Of a DNA stretch of 64,000 nucleotides, positions 1 through 8,738 are shown one piece after another. The notes beneath the pieces were generated by a model. It saw only the letters and a list, made by a program, of their open reading frames with translations. It was not told where the DNA came from and searched no databases. This stretch comes from CAXBBB01 sp963841855. Its GTDB lineage: Bacteria > Bacteroidota > Rhodothermia > Rhodothermales > BA12. The translations under genes were made by a program, and so were the position numbers. How positions within the stretch are numbered: position 1 is the stretch's first letter; every line of letters begins with the position of its first letter. The stretch lies in assembly GCA_963841855.1 (NCBI GenBank), contig CAWJEJ010000005.1:1-64000 (forward strand), read 5' to 3'.

Positions 1-1
1 A

Positions 2-382
2 GGTCAGCCCCTACAGCGCCCCGCTGGCGGGCCTCGGCAAGATTGTAGCGCGGGTGTGACCGACCTTCGCTTTGGCAACGTGCTGCAGGAGCACTGGCGA
101 GGGCGCGACCGCTTCGAACCCGGGGCCGATGCCCGCAGTCCTCTCCCCCTGCCCGCGGGCGTGTCCTGCTACGCCGTCGCCGGCCGACGAGGCCGCGGCG
201 GCGACGGACTGGTCCCCGTGGACAGCGCTCTGGGCAGGCATGACGCGCCGGACAAGACGTTGGCGTTTCCGCCCGAGCACACCCTCGAGGTTCCGGGGGC
301 GGCGCATCTGGACCTGCTCTGGGACCCGAGGGTCCATGCGGCGATTGAAACGTGGCTTCGCGCGCTCGTCGACGCCCGATGA
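2..382 (+). pseudogene. C-terminal fragment of a putative alpha/beta hydrolase (PGAP1/lipase-like)
   Basis: The open frame enters from the window edge. It reads DGLVPVDSALGRH, then AHLDLLWDPRVHAAIETWL near its end, which resembles the C-terminal part of PGAP1-like alpha/beta hydrolases in which the catalytic His follows a GDGLVP segment. Bases 3-56 in another frame encode SAPLAGLGKIVARV before a stop, and this also looks like part of the same protein, so a frameshift near base 55 is likely. The 5' part lies outside the window. The family assignment rests on short motifs only. Confidence 0.4.
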
Positions 383-469
383 CGGCGCGTAAACTGCGTT
401 CGGGGCGTCACAGGCCCCGAACCGCAGCGAGGCCCGGTCGCGCTGGTACGGTGCTCGCAAGCGCATCGC

Positions 470-2232
470 ATGCCCGACGTCTTCGACTCCTCGACACCGA
501 CGGGTTCCCCGCGCGGTGGCACTGCGGAAACTGGACGGACGCCCACGGCTGGCTCCACATCTGCTCGGACATCGCGATCTTCAGCGCGTACATGTGCATT
601 CCTGCCGTCCTGACCTATTTCGTGATTCGCAGGGACAACGTGCCCTTCGCGCCCATCTTTTGGTGGTTCGGGGCGTTCATCGCGTTCTGCGGGGTCGGGC
701 ATCTGCTCGAAGCGGTCATCTTCTGGATGCCGGTGTACCGACTGGCGGGTTTGAACAAGCTGTGCACGGCGGTGGTCTCGTGGGGAACGCTGCTGGCGAT
801 CATTCCCGCCGCCCGAGGGGCGATGCGCTGGCGTTCGCCCGACGAGCTCGAGGCCGAGATCGCCAGGCAGACCGCGCTGTATCGGGACCTGTACGACAAC
901 GCGGCAGACATGTACGTGTCCGTGCACGCGGAGACCGGGACGATTCCGCAGTGCAACGAGACGGCGTTGAAGCGCCTCGGGTACGCCAGCGATGAGCTGC
1001 TGGGCAAGTCGTTCATCGACCTGTACGACCCCAGCTCTCGCCACGACGCCCAAGCCGCCCTCGAGGGGCTCGCTGCAGCCGGCCGCATCGACAACGCGGA
1101 GCTCGTCGTGCGGACCAAGAGCGGCAAGCGCATCGATGTCAGCATGAACATGACCGCGGGCCCGTGGACGTAGAGGCCGGGCACATCACCTTCAGCCGCG
1201 CGGCGTGGCGAGACATCTCCGAGAAGAAGGACGCCCGCCAGCGGGCTGTTCGAACTGGCGGAGGCCTCTCCGAGCGCGATGGTCGTCGCGTCGTCAAAGG
1301 GGCGGATCGCGCTGGTGAACGCGGCGTGCGAGACGATGTTCGGCTATGGTCGGGACGAACTCGTCGGTCAGCCGCTCGGGATGATTGTGCCCACGCCGCC
1401 CGAGGGGACGGCTCGCTCACGGCGCGGCGCAAGAAGGGCTCGAGCTTCCCGGTTCAAGTCGGCATCAACCCCGTCGAGACGGCCACAGGAACGCTGGTGC
1501 TCGCCGCGGTCGTCGATCTGACGGATTCGGTCTCCAAACAAGAGAAGCTCGAGCGCTCGAACGCCGAGCTCGAGCAGTTCGCCTACTACGCCTCGCATGA
1601 CCTCCAAGAGCCGCTGCGGATGATTCCCAGCTACGTCGCGCTGCTCGAGAAGCGGTAGGCGCCAACCGACGAGCGCGCCGACAAGTACATCGGCTACGCC
1701 GTGGACGGAGCGAGTCGAATGCAAGCGATGCTTCGGGATGTCCTGCAGATGTCCCGTGTGGGCTCCGACGCCCATCCGTTCGAAGATGTGCCCCTGGACC
1801 GGGTGCTCGAGGAGGCCTCGAAGGCGCTGGCCTTGGACCGAAGCGATGCCACGCTCACCGTCGACGCGCTTCCGACGGTGCAAGGTGACCGCGTGCAGCT
1901 GGCGCGAGTGTTTCAGAACCTGCTCAGCAACGCCGTCAAGTTCGAGCGGAGATGCGCCTGCGCGCATCGAGGTCTCGGCGCGCGAGACCTCGCAGGGGTG
2001 GGAAGTCCGCGTTCGCGACCACGGCATCGGCTTCGAGCAGCAGCACGCAGGGCGCATCTTCGAGGTCTTCCAGCGCCTGCACGGCCGCGGCGAGTTCGGC
2101 GGAACCGGGGTCGGTCTCGCGATCGTGCACAAGATCGTGCAGCGGCATGGGGGACGCGTTTGGGCCGAAGGGCGAGAAGGGCAGGGGGCGACCTTCTTCT
2201 TCACGCTGCCCCGCGGAGTCGGCGAATCATGA
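470..2232 (+). pseudogene. Ethylene-receptor-like PAS sensor histidine kinase, broken by indels
   Basis: Translating across frames gives an N-terminal three-helix membrane domain (about nt 500-830), one or two PAS domains (about 880-1170 and 1270-1530), a HisKA box with ASHDLQEPL (about nt 1593) and an HATPase domain with NLLSNAVKF, DHGIGF and GGTGVGLAIV. The membrane domain carries CSDIAIFSAYMCIP and FGAFIAFCGVGHL. These match the ETR1 ethylene-binding domain, including the Asp, Tyr, Ile-Pro and the Cys-x3-His pair that binds Cu(I) in ETR1. Breaks are seen near 488, 1165, 1245, 1400 and 1945, plus an in-frame TAG at 1656 where a Tyr is expected. The ATG at 470 fits if one base is missing near 488. 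It may be a true pseudogene or consensus error. Confidence 0.8.
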
Positions 2233-2649
2233 ACCGCAGCGTCATCCGAATCCTCCTGGTCGAAGACAACCCAGGCGATGTCGACCTCACGCTCGAGGTG
2301 TTTGCGGCGACCGCGATGCACCACGAGATCGAGGTGGCCACCGACGGCCAGCAGGCGCTCGATCTCCTCCGCAACCCGCTTACGCTCCTGCCCGATCTCG
2401 TCTTGCTCGATCTGAATCTGCCCAAGGTCGACGGCAGAGCCGTGCTGCGGGAGGCGAAGTCGGATCCGGCACTGCGGGCCGTCCCCATCATCATGCTCAC
2501 CTCGTCGGACGCACACTCGGACGTACGGGCGGCCTACGATCTCGGGCGCGAGTCGCTACCTCACCAAACCCGTGGAGCTGGCGCAGTTCGAACGGCTCGT
2601 GGGGACGCTCGAGCGGTCTTTCAGCGCCGCGCAGCTTCCGAGCCGGTAG
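2229..2649 (+). pseudogene. Single-domain response regulator (Rcp1-like), frameshifted
   Basis: The ATG overlaps the end of the preceding kinase, so the two form a cognate pair. The receiver shows ILLVEDNPGDVDL (acidic pocket), LVLLDLNLPKVDG (phospho-acceptor Asp), IIMLTSSD (switch Thr/Ser) and, after a shift of one base near 2545, SRYLTKPVELAQF with the conserved Lys-Pro. One extra G in the run at about 2544-2546 explains the shift. The EDNPGD start and the lack of an output domain resemble the small regulators paired with phytochrome-type or PAS kinases. Its 3' end overlaps the opposite-strand gene by about 29 bases. Confidence 0.75.
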
Positions 2650-4268
2650 GTGTGCGCGTGACCTCTTCGATCATGGATCGAAGATCACGGACCGACGCCG
2701 GCTTCGTGAGCTGCGGGATGCCCGATTCTTCGACGAAGGTGGCGGTTCGGATCGTCGTCGCACCACCGGAGAGTACGCACACCCGCGAGGTGTACTCGGG
2801 ATACCGGGAGCAGAGCTCTTCGATGAGCTGCACGCCGTCCATCTCGGGCATCACCAGGTCGCACACGATGACGTCGAACTGCTGTTGCGCGGCCTTGAGC
2901 AGCGCCTCATGGCCACCGTTCGCAGGCGTCACGTCGTGGTAGGGCGCCAAGGCGCGGGTGAGGGTGCGAAGAATGGTTCGGTCGTCGTCGACCAGGAGCA
3001 CGCGCTTGCGAGGCGAGGCGCGGAACGACGGCTCCGTAGGCTGGGGCGCGGCGGCAGGCCGGGCGGGAACCCGGATGGAGAAGACGGAGCCCCGCACCGG
3101 CCCTGCCGCGACCGTGATGGTGCCGCCCATGGTCTCGATGAGGTCGCGACAGATTGACAGGCCCAGCCCCGTGCCCTTCTCGGCCGGCTTGGTCGTGAAG
3201 AATGGTTCGAAGATGCGCCGGCGGTGCTCGGGCGCGATGCCGACGCCGGTGTCGGAGACGTTCAGCTCCAGCCACCCTTCGCGGTATCGCGTGGCGACAC
3301 AGACCTCGAGCTGGGGGTCGCCCTCCGCACCGGCCTGCGACGCGTTGATGAGCAGGTTCATCAGCACCTGTCCCAGTCGGCCCGGATCGAGCCCAGGATG
3401 GGAACCGGAGCAAGGTCGAAGCGCAGCGTGACCCGGTCCTTGAGGCGGCGTGAGGCGAGGCTGCAGGTCGAGCGGCACAGCGCGTTGACGTCCGCAGTGG
3501 AGACGGTTCGGACGGCGTTGTTGGTGTGGGCCTGGAGATCGCGGACGAGGGCGACGATCCGGTCTGATTCCCGTGCGGTTCTCCTCGAGGAGGGCACGCA
3601 TCTCTTCGAGCGCGCCGCCGAGCGGTCCATCGATACCCCGCTGCTCGAGCAGTTCCTCGATCACGGTCAGCAGCTCGTCGTTGTTGAGCTGCACGAAGGT
3701 CGCGGGGTTGTTCACCTCGTGCGCGACGTTCGCGGCGAGCTGACCGAGCGTGGCGAGGCGGTCGGCGGACTCGAGCTGTCGCTCGAGATCCCGAGCACGT
3801 TCGCGGGCGCGTGAGTGCTCGATCGCGCGGATCAGGAGATATCCGTCCAGGTCGCCCTTTCGGACGAAGTCTTGGGCACCGTGCTCGAGACACTGACGCG
3901 CGAGGCGTTCATCTCCGAGGCCGGTGAGGACGACGATCGGGGTGGTGCCCGCCAGACCTCGGACCCGCTTGACGACCTCGAGGCCCACGCCGTCGGGCAG
4001 TCCAAGGTCCAGCAGGATGGAGCTCGAAGGTGTTGGGGAGGACGCGCTCGGCCTCGGACAGCCTGCAGACGCGGTGCAGGTCGATTTCCGGCGCCTCGTC
4101 GGACAGAAGTTCCTTGACGAGATCCGCGTCTGGGTCCGAGTCCTCGATCAACAGGACCGTCGTGTGCCCGCCCGCTGCGGGGCGAACCTCTTCGGGGTTC
4201 CGAAGCCGCTCCGCGGCCAGGGCGCCGTTGCTCGTCGGTCGCGGCCCGCATGCGCACCATGGTCGCAT
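2621..4268 (-). pseudogene. Hybrid two-component protein REC-HisKA-HATPase-REC, frameshifted
   Basis: Read on the minus strand, the product starts with a receiver (VLLIEDSDPDADL, then VVLTGLGDERLA and DFVRKGDLDGYL). A HisKA domain follows (AANVAHEVNNPATF, phospho-His in AHEVNN), then an HATPase domain (LMNLLINASQAG, DTGVGIAPEH, GTGLGLSICRDL) and a C-terminal receiver (VLLVDDDRTILR, VCDLVMPEMDG, LTKPAS). Frame changes are needed near 4020, 3575 and 3378. It may form a phosphorelay with the convergent kinase/regulator pair, which is an inference from proximity. No DNA-binding output domain is present. Confidence 0.75.
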
Positions 4269-4404
4269 GAGACGGCCGCGCCGTGCGTCGCCCTTCGTGG
4301 TCGAACGGAGCGGGCCGGCTGGCCGAAGCGGGCTCGATCGAAGGTCACTGGGGCGCGTAGAGTAGGCGCGATGATGACCCTTCGACGACAGCGAGCGTCC
4401 TGCG

Positions 4405-5343
4405 ATGTGTGACGAGCGAACCCAAGCCGAGAACGAGGCCTTTCTCGCCGCCCAGATCCAGCGGCGTCAGCTGGGGTTGGGCGCCGGCGCGGCGCTGCTG
4501 GTGGGATGCGGTCCAAAGACGAGTCCCCCGCAGGCGTCGAGCAACTCGCCCGCATCGCCGCCCCCCCAGGGCAACGACGTCGTCCCCGCCCGCACCCAGG
4601 ATGGCTCCACCATGGGCCGCATCGTCACCATCGAGACGCCCGACGGGTCGGCCGAAGCCTTCTTCGTCGCGCCCGCGCAGGGGCGGCACCGCGCCGTTTT
4701 GATCTGGCCCGACGTTGCCGGGCTCCGCGACGCCTTCGAGCAGATGGCGACCCGCCTGGCCGGCGAGGGGTATGCGGCCTTGGCCGTCAACCCGTACTAC
4801 CGCTCGTCGTCGCTTCCGATCCTCGAGACGTTCTCGGAATGGACCACCGAGGAGGGGAAGGCGAAGATCGCCCCGATGCGCGAGGCGTTGACCGACGACG
4901 CGATCGCGCGCGATGCCGCGGCCTTCGTGGCCTGGCTCGACACGCAACCGCAGGTCGATCCCGCGCGGAAGATCGGCACCACCGGGTACTGCATGGGCGG
5001 TCCCTTTACCGTGCGGACGGCCGCCGCGGCACCGGAGCGCGTGGGCGCCATCGGGTCCTTCCATGGCGGCGGATTGGTCCGCGAGGGGGAGGACAGCCCG
5101 CACCTGCTGTTCGAGACGATGCAGGCCGCAGCGCTGATCTGCATCGCCGAGAATGATGACGCCCGCGATCCCGAGGCGAAGGTGGTGCTGCGCAAGGCGG
5201 CCCAGGACGCCGGCCGCGCCGCGGAGATCGAGGTCTACCCCGCGCAACACGGGTGGTGCGTCACCGACTCGCCGGTCTACGACCAGGCGCAGGCCGAGCG
5301 GGCGTGGTCGCGGATGTTGGCGACCTTCGACGCCGAGCTCTGA
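4405..5343 (+). CDS. Dienelactone hydrolase family protein, Tat-type lipoprotein
   Basis: This 312-residue protein belongs to the dienelactone-hydrolase branch of alpha/beta hydrolases. The nucleophile motif is GYCMGG (Cys in place of Ser), with a likely catalytic Asp in IAENDD and His in YPAQHGWCV. The N-terminus reads QIQRRQLGLGAGAALLVGC, a twin-arginine segment followed by a hydrophobic stretch and a lipobox Cys, so export by Tat and lipid anchoring are likely. A low-complexity Ser/Pro linker follows the Cys. The reading frame is intact, unlike the upstream signalling genes. The natural substrate cannot be told from sequence. Confidence 0.85.
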   Translation: MCDERTQAENEAFLAAQIQRRQLGLGAGAALLVGCGPKTSPPQASSNSPASPPPQGNDVVPARTQDGSTMGRIVTIETPDGSAEAFFVAPAQGRHRAVLIWPDVAGLRDAFEQMATRLAGEGYAALAVNPYYRSSSLPILETFSEWTTEEGKAKIAPMREALTDDAIARDAAAFVAWLDTQPQVDPARKIGTTGYCMGGPFTVRTAAAAPERVGAIGSFHGGGLVREGEDSPHLLFETMQAAALICIAENDDARDPEAKVVLRKAAQDAGRAAEIEVYPAQHGWCVTDSPVYDQAQAERAWSRMLATFDAEL

Positions 5344-5349
5344 GCGTCC

Positions 5350-5385
5350 CCGTCCTGCGACCCGTTCTGCGACCCGTTCTGCGAC
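5350..5385. repeat. Three tandem 12-bp repeats between convergent genes
   Basis: Three copies of CCGTTCTGCGAC, the first with one substitution, lie head to tail in the 50-bp gap between the stop of the dienelactone hydrolase and the stop of the convergent hybrid kinase. No hairpin with a T-run is visible, so a terminator function is not supported. Confidence 0.8.
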
Positions 5386-5393
5386 CCGCCTTG

Positions 5394-6983
5394 CTAGGGG
5401 GATCCGACCGCGAGGTCGGCCCGAAGCACCTGCGCGATGGCGTCGGTCATGTCGTCGGGATGAAACGGCTTGTGGAGCACGGTGCACCGCGCGCTGCGGT
5501 GCGCGCTGAGCACGACGTCATCGCCGCCAAAGCCCGTGATGAAGACGACCCGGAGCTCCCCGAGAGCCTCGAGCGCGGCGGAGGCGAGCGCATCCCCGCG
5601 ACCATCGGGCAGCAGGACGTCGGTGATGAGGACGTCGAACGCCACCTCGCCAAGCCACTGGGAGGCACGGGCAACGCTCGCGCACGTGGTCACCTCGTGG
5701 TGGCTCCGCGCGAGCACGGACGCGAGGGTCTGCCGCAGCGCCGCGTTGTCGTCGACGATCAGGATACGCTGGGGGTCCATCTCGACGCGCCGGTTGCCCG
5801 CAGGATCTGCGGTGCGCGTCGAGGCCAGGCTGGGCACCCGCACGATCATCTGCGTGCCCGAGCCCAAGCTCGAGCGGACCGTGATGTCACCGCCGGCACG
5901 TCGCACGAGGTCGCGTGCCGTCGAGAGACCCAGGCCCGTGCCGCGATCGGGTGCCTTGGTGGTGTAGAAGGGCTCGAACATGCGCTCCTGAACCGCCCGC
6001 GTGATCCCGGTCCCAGAATCCCGCACCCGACACTCGACGAACGCGCGGTCGCGACGGGTCGTGACGGTGACACGGCCGCTGTCCCCGATGGCATCGCGGC
6101 CGTTGACGCACAGGTTGAGGAGGACTTGGCCGATCTCGTGCGGGGCCAGGCCGACCCACGCGCCCGGGGACTGTAGATCAAGGGTGAGCTCGACCTGCTC
6201 GCCGAGCAGCTGGATCAACATCGTGCGCAACGCTCCGATCTCCGCGTCGAGGTTGGAGAGCGACGCGGTGTCTTCCGACGGGCGCGACAGACCGAGCAGT
6301 TGACGGGTCATGGCGGCCGCATGTTGGGCGCCCTGAACGATCGTCGCGACGTACTCGCGCTCCTCGTCGGTGAGCTGCTCGTGCTCGAGCAGGGATGCCG
6401 AGCAGATGATCGGGGTGAGCACGTTGTTGAAGTCGTGGGCAACGCGCCCCGCGAGCCGACCGATGGCCTCGAGCTTCTGGGACCGCGTGCTCTGCTCGGC
6501 GAGCGCCCGCTCCAGGGTTGCAAGGCGCCCGACGACGACCGAGCCGATCTGCTCGTCGTTGGCGTCGAGCACCGGGCTTGCGGTCGCCACGACGGCACGC
6601 GTCGAACCATCGCGGACCGCGATCCGGTACTGAACCTCGATCTCGGTCTTGTCCTGCTGGTAGCGCTCGAACGTGGCACGCAGCGCCTCGACGTCGGCCG
6701 GGATGACGGCCGACATCCACCCGAAGCCTCTGAACGCGTTCCAATCCATGTCGAACATGCGCAGAACCTCGTCGCTCGCGTAGATGCAGCCGTCTTCGAC
6801 GTGACTGACGAGGACGCCGAACGGGACGGTCCCCAGCGCGCGCTCGAGCGCATGGGGCGGCACGCCGAGCCGCTCCATGGCGACGAGGAACTCCGGTCGC
6901 ATCCCCACCAGATTGCCCGGTGCGGGGCGGCGTCGCAAATGGGCGGCTTCGCTCGAGGACTTCTGCTGCTGCGCGGCGGCCAT
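5394..6983 (-). CDS. Hybrid sensor histidine kinase (PAS-HisKA-HATPase-REC)
   Basis: This intact 529-residue soluble protein has a PAS domain (about residues 40-155, ALGTVPFGVLVSHVEDGCIY), a short coiled stretch and a HisKA box GRVAHDFNNVLTPI (phospho-His). An HATPase domain follows with VLLNLCVNGRDAI, DSGTGITRAV and GTGLGLSTARDL, and then a C-terminal receiver (ILIVDDNAALRQT, ITDVLLPDGRGD, LHKPFHPDD). The HDFNN box places it with the HWE/NtrB-like hybrid kinases common in deltaproteobacteria. It has no membrane segment, so it is likely cytosolic. A shorter start at the Met of MRPEFLVAMERL (about 6902) is possible. No cognate regulator with an output domain is adjacent. Confidence 0.88.
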   Translation of the reverse strand: MAAAQQQKSSSEAAHLRRRPAPGNLVGMRPEFLVAMERLGVPPHALERALGTVPFGVLVSHVEDGCIYASDEVLRMFDMDWNAFRGFGWMSAVIPADVEALRATFERYQQDKTEIEVQYRIAVRDGSTRAVVATASPVLDANDEQIGSVVVGRLATLERALAEQSTRSQKLEAIGRLAGRVAHDFNNVLTPIICSASLLEHEQLTDEEREYVATIVQGAQHAAAMTRQLLGLSRPSEDTASLSNLDAEIGALRTMLIQLLGEQVELTLDLQSPGAWVGLAPHEIGQVLLNLCVNGRDAIGDSGRVTVTTRRDRAFVECRVRDSGTGITRAVQERMFEPFYTTKAPDRGTGLGLSTARDLVRRAGGDITVRSSLGSGTQMIVRVPSLASTRTADPAGNRRVEMDPQRILIVDDNAALRQTLASVLARSHHEVTTCASVARASQWLGEVAFDVLITDVLLPDGRGDALASAALEALGELRVVFITGFGGDDVVLSAHRSARCTVLHKPFHPDDMTDAIAQVLRADLAVGSP

Positions 6984-7002
6984 GGAAGGAGTAGGGTGCC
7001 CA

Positions 7003-7497
7003 ATGACCGATCACGAACCCGGCAGAGACGAGCAGATCGAAGATGCGGCCACCGTACGCGTGCCGCCGCCCTTGGTCTTCGTCGCCGGTCTCGTCGTGGC
7101 GGGCGTGCTGGGATGGATGTGGCCGCGCAATCCATGGGTCGGTGGGTGGCTGGGCTTCGTGGTCGGTGGACTGTCGGTCCTCGGCGGCATCTCCCTGATC
7201 GCGAACGCGCTCGGCCAGCACCGCCGGACCGGGCAAGACCCCAAGCCCTGGCGCCCCAGCCCCGCGATCCTCACCGAGGGCCCCTACGCGATCACCCGCA
7301 ATCCGATGTACCTGGGGATGGCCCTCGTCTCGGTCGGGATCGGCTACGTGCTGGGCAACGGGTGGTTCGCGATCACGGCCGCGCTGGCCGCCTTCGTCGT
7401 GCAGAAGCTCGCCATCGAGCCCGAGGAGGCCTACCTCGAGCGCACGTTCGGCGACGCGTACCTCGCGTACAAGCGTCGCGTTCGACGCTGGGTTTGA
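7003..7497 (+). CDS. Isoprenylcysteine carboxylmethyltransferase/PEMT-like membrane protein
   Basis: The 164-residue product has about four hydrophobic helices and the signature GPYAITRNPMYLGM, followed by EPEEAYLERTFGDAYLAYK. These match the C-terminal SAM-binding region of the ICMT/phospholipid-methyltransferase superfamily found in many bacteria. The ATG at 7003 is preferred over an upstream in-frame codon at 6877 because the 5' extension lies wholly inside the divergent kinase gene. It starts 20 bases from that kinase start. The bacterial substrate is unknown. Members are often annotated only as isoprenylcysteine methyltransferase family. Confidence 0.8.
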   Translation: MTDHEPGRDEQIEDAATVRVPPPLVFVAGLVVAGVLGWMWPRNPWVGGWLGFVVGGLSVLGGISLIANALGQHRRTGQDPKPWRPSPAILTEGPYAITRNPMYLGMALVSVGIGYVLGNGWFAITAALAAFVVQKLAIEPEEAYLERTFGDAYLAYKRRVRRWV

Positions 7498-7526
7498 CCC
7501 TCGGCCGGGCTCGGGGGCTGCGGTGA

Positions 7527-8618
7527 CTACTCCAGCGCGTGCTGCTCGAACAGATCCAGCATCAGCGCGTTGGCCCGGATCGTCAGCGAACTCAGCGCCC
7601 CGGGGCAGAACGCCTGGCCGGGCCAGCAGTGCCCGGCGCCCAGCAGGGTGCACAGGGTGACGGTGGCACCCTCGTCGCAGCCATCCCAGGTCTGGCACGA
7701 CGCGTCGAGCATCTCCAGCGTGACCGTGGACTCGGCGTCGCACCCGTTGCGGTCCGCCCACCCCTGCAGCGACGCTTCAACGGGAGGAAATCCGGTCAGG
7801 TTGCCGAGGTAGGGGACGACGGTGTCGGCGGTGCCGTGAAAGTGGATCACGGGGACGGGACGGGCGGGCTGGCAGTCTTGGGTGGGAATGCCCAGCGGGC
7901 CTGCGACGGGGCCGACCGCCGTGATGATGTCGGCGGCCTCGCACGCCAATCGATGAGCGAGGAAACCGCCGTTGGACATGCCGGTCGCATACACCCGGTC
8001 GCGATCGATGCACAGCGTCTGCGCGATCTCGTCGAGGAGCGCGCGGACGAACGCGACGTCGTCCACGTCTTCGGCGACGCCGACGCCGCAGCACGCCCCG
8101 GCGTTCCAGGAGTTCGCGACGCCGTTGGGGTACACCGCGATCATCCCCCGCTCCTGCGCGTCGACGTTGAAGTCGGAGAAGAAGATCTGCTGCGCGGCGT
8201 TGGAGGTGAAGCCGTGGAAGTTGAACACCAGCGGGGTGGCCGTCCCGTCGTAGCCGCTGGGAACGAAGAGGCTGTAGGTCCGCGTGCGGCCGTCGAACTC
8301 GAGCTCGAGGTCGACGTAGTCGCCGGGTTCGAGGACGGTGTCGGGACACGCTGACGGATCGCCGCTCGAGGATGCGTCGCCTTCGGTGCTGGCGGTGCCC
8401 GAGGTCGTCGAGGCGCTGGACGCGCTCGCGGCGGTCCCGCTGTCGCTGGGGTCGGTGGTGGGACCGGGACTCGTCGAGTCCGCGCCGGTCGGGTCGGTCG
8501 TCTCCGAGCTGCTGGACGCGGTCTCGGTGTCGCCCGCGCCAGGGTCAGCGCTGCCGCAGCCCGGCGCGATCCCGACCAGGCTTCCGACGATGATCACTTG
8601 GGCGAGGGTGCGGCGCAT
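7527..8618 (-). CDS. Secreted esterase of the PHB depolymerase/feruloyl esterase family, lipoprotein
   Basis: The product starts MRRTLAQVIIVGSLVGIAPGC, a signal peptide with a lipobox-like end. About 75 residues of Ser/Thr/Gly/Asp-rich linker follow, a style typical of Nannocystaceae surface lipoproteins. The catalytic domain shows FNFHGFTSN (oxyanion loop), GMSNGGFLAH (nucleophile Ser), FHGTADTVVPY (Asp) and GAGHCWPG (His), with several Cys likely in disulfides. This is the LpqC/ferulic-acid esterase branch of the PHB-depolymerase family. It probably hydrolyses ester bonds in extracellular polymers, which is an inference. An upstream Met at 8633 is possible but gives a poorer signal peptide. 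Confidence 0.85.
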   Translation of the reverse strand: MRRTLAQVIIVGSLVGIAPGCGSADPGAGDTETASSSSETTDPTGADSTSPGPTTDPSDSGTAASASSASTTSGTASTEGDASSSGDPSACPDTVLEPGDYVDLELEFDGRTRTYSLFVPSGYDGTATPLVFNFHGFTSNAAQQIFFSDFNVDAQERGMIAVYPNGVANSWNAGACCGVGVAEDVDDVAFVRALLDEIAQTLCIDRDRVYATGMSNGGFLAHRLACEAADIITAVGPVAGPLGIPTQDCQPARPVPVIHFHGTADTVVPYLGNLTGFPPVEASLQGWADRNGCDAESTVTLEMLDASCQTWDGCDEGATVTLCTLLGAGHCWPGQAFCPGALSSLTIRANALMLDLFEQHALE

Positions 8619-8738
8619 CTGCGGAGGGTACATCGGTGGGGCTGAAGCGCCCGAGAAGCGCCTCGCGTCCGGTATCCTGGGCGAGTTGACGCCCCCGACG
8701 CCGCCGTGCGTCCAACATGCTCAGGGCGGAGCAGGACC

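Noticed and set aside
169..1053. Long minus-strand open frame of 294 codons across the ETR-like kinase gene
   Set aside because: Its residues are Arg/Pro/Gly-rich and lack any domain, while the plus strand encodes recognisable membrane, PAS and kinase motifs. It is an antisense by-product of high GC.
1656..1658. In-frame TAG considered as recoded stop
   Set aside because: Other indels surround it in the same gene and a single-base change from TAC gives the Tyr usual at this position, so damage or error is simpler.
5447..7761. Several long alternative frames across the hybrid kinase region
   Set aside because: They are Arg/Ser/Pro-rich shadows of the kinase, whose own frame carries all conserved motifs.
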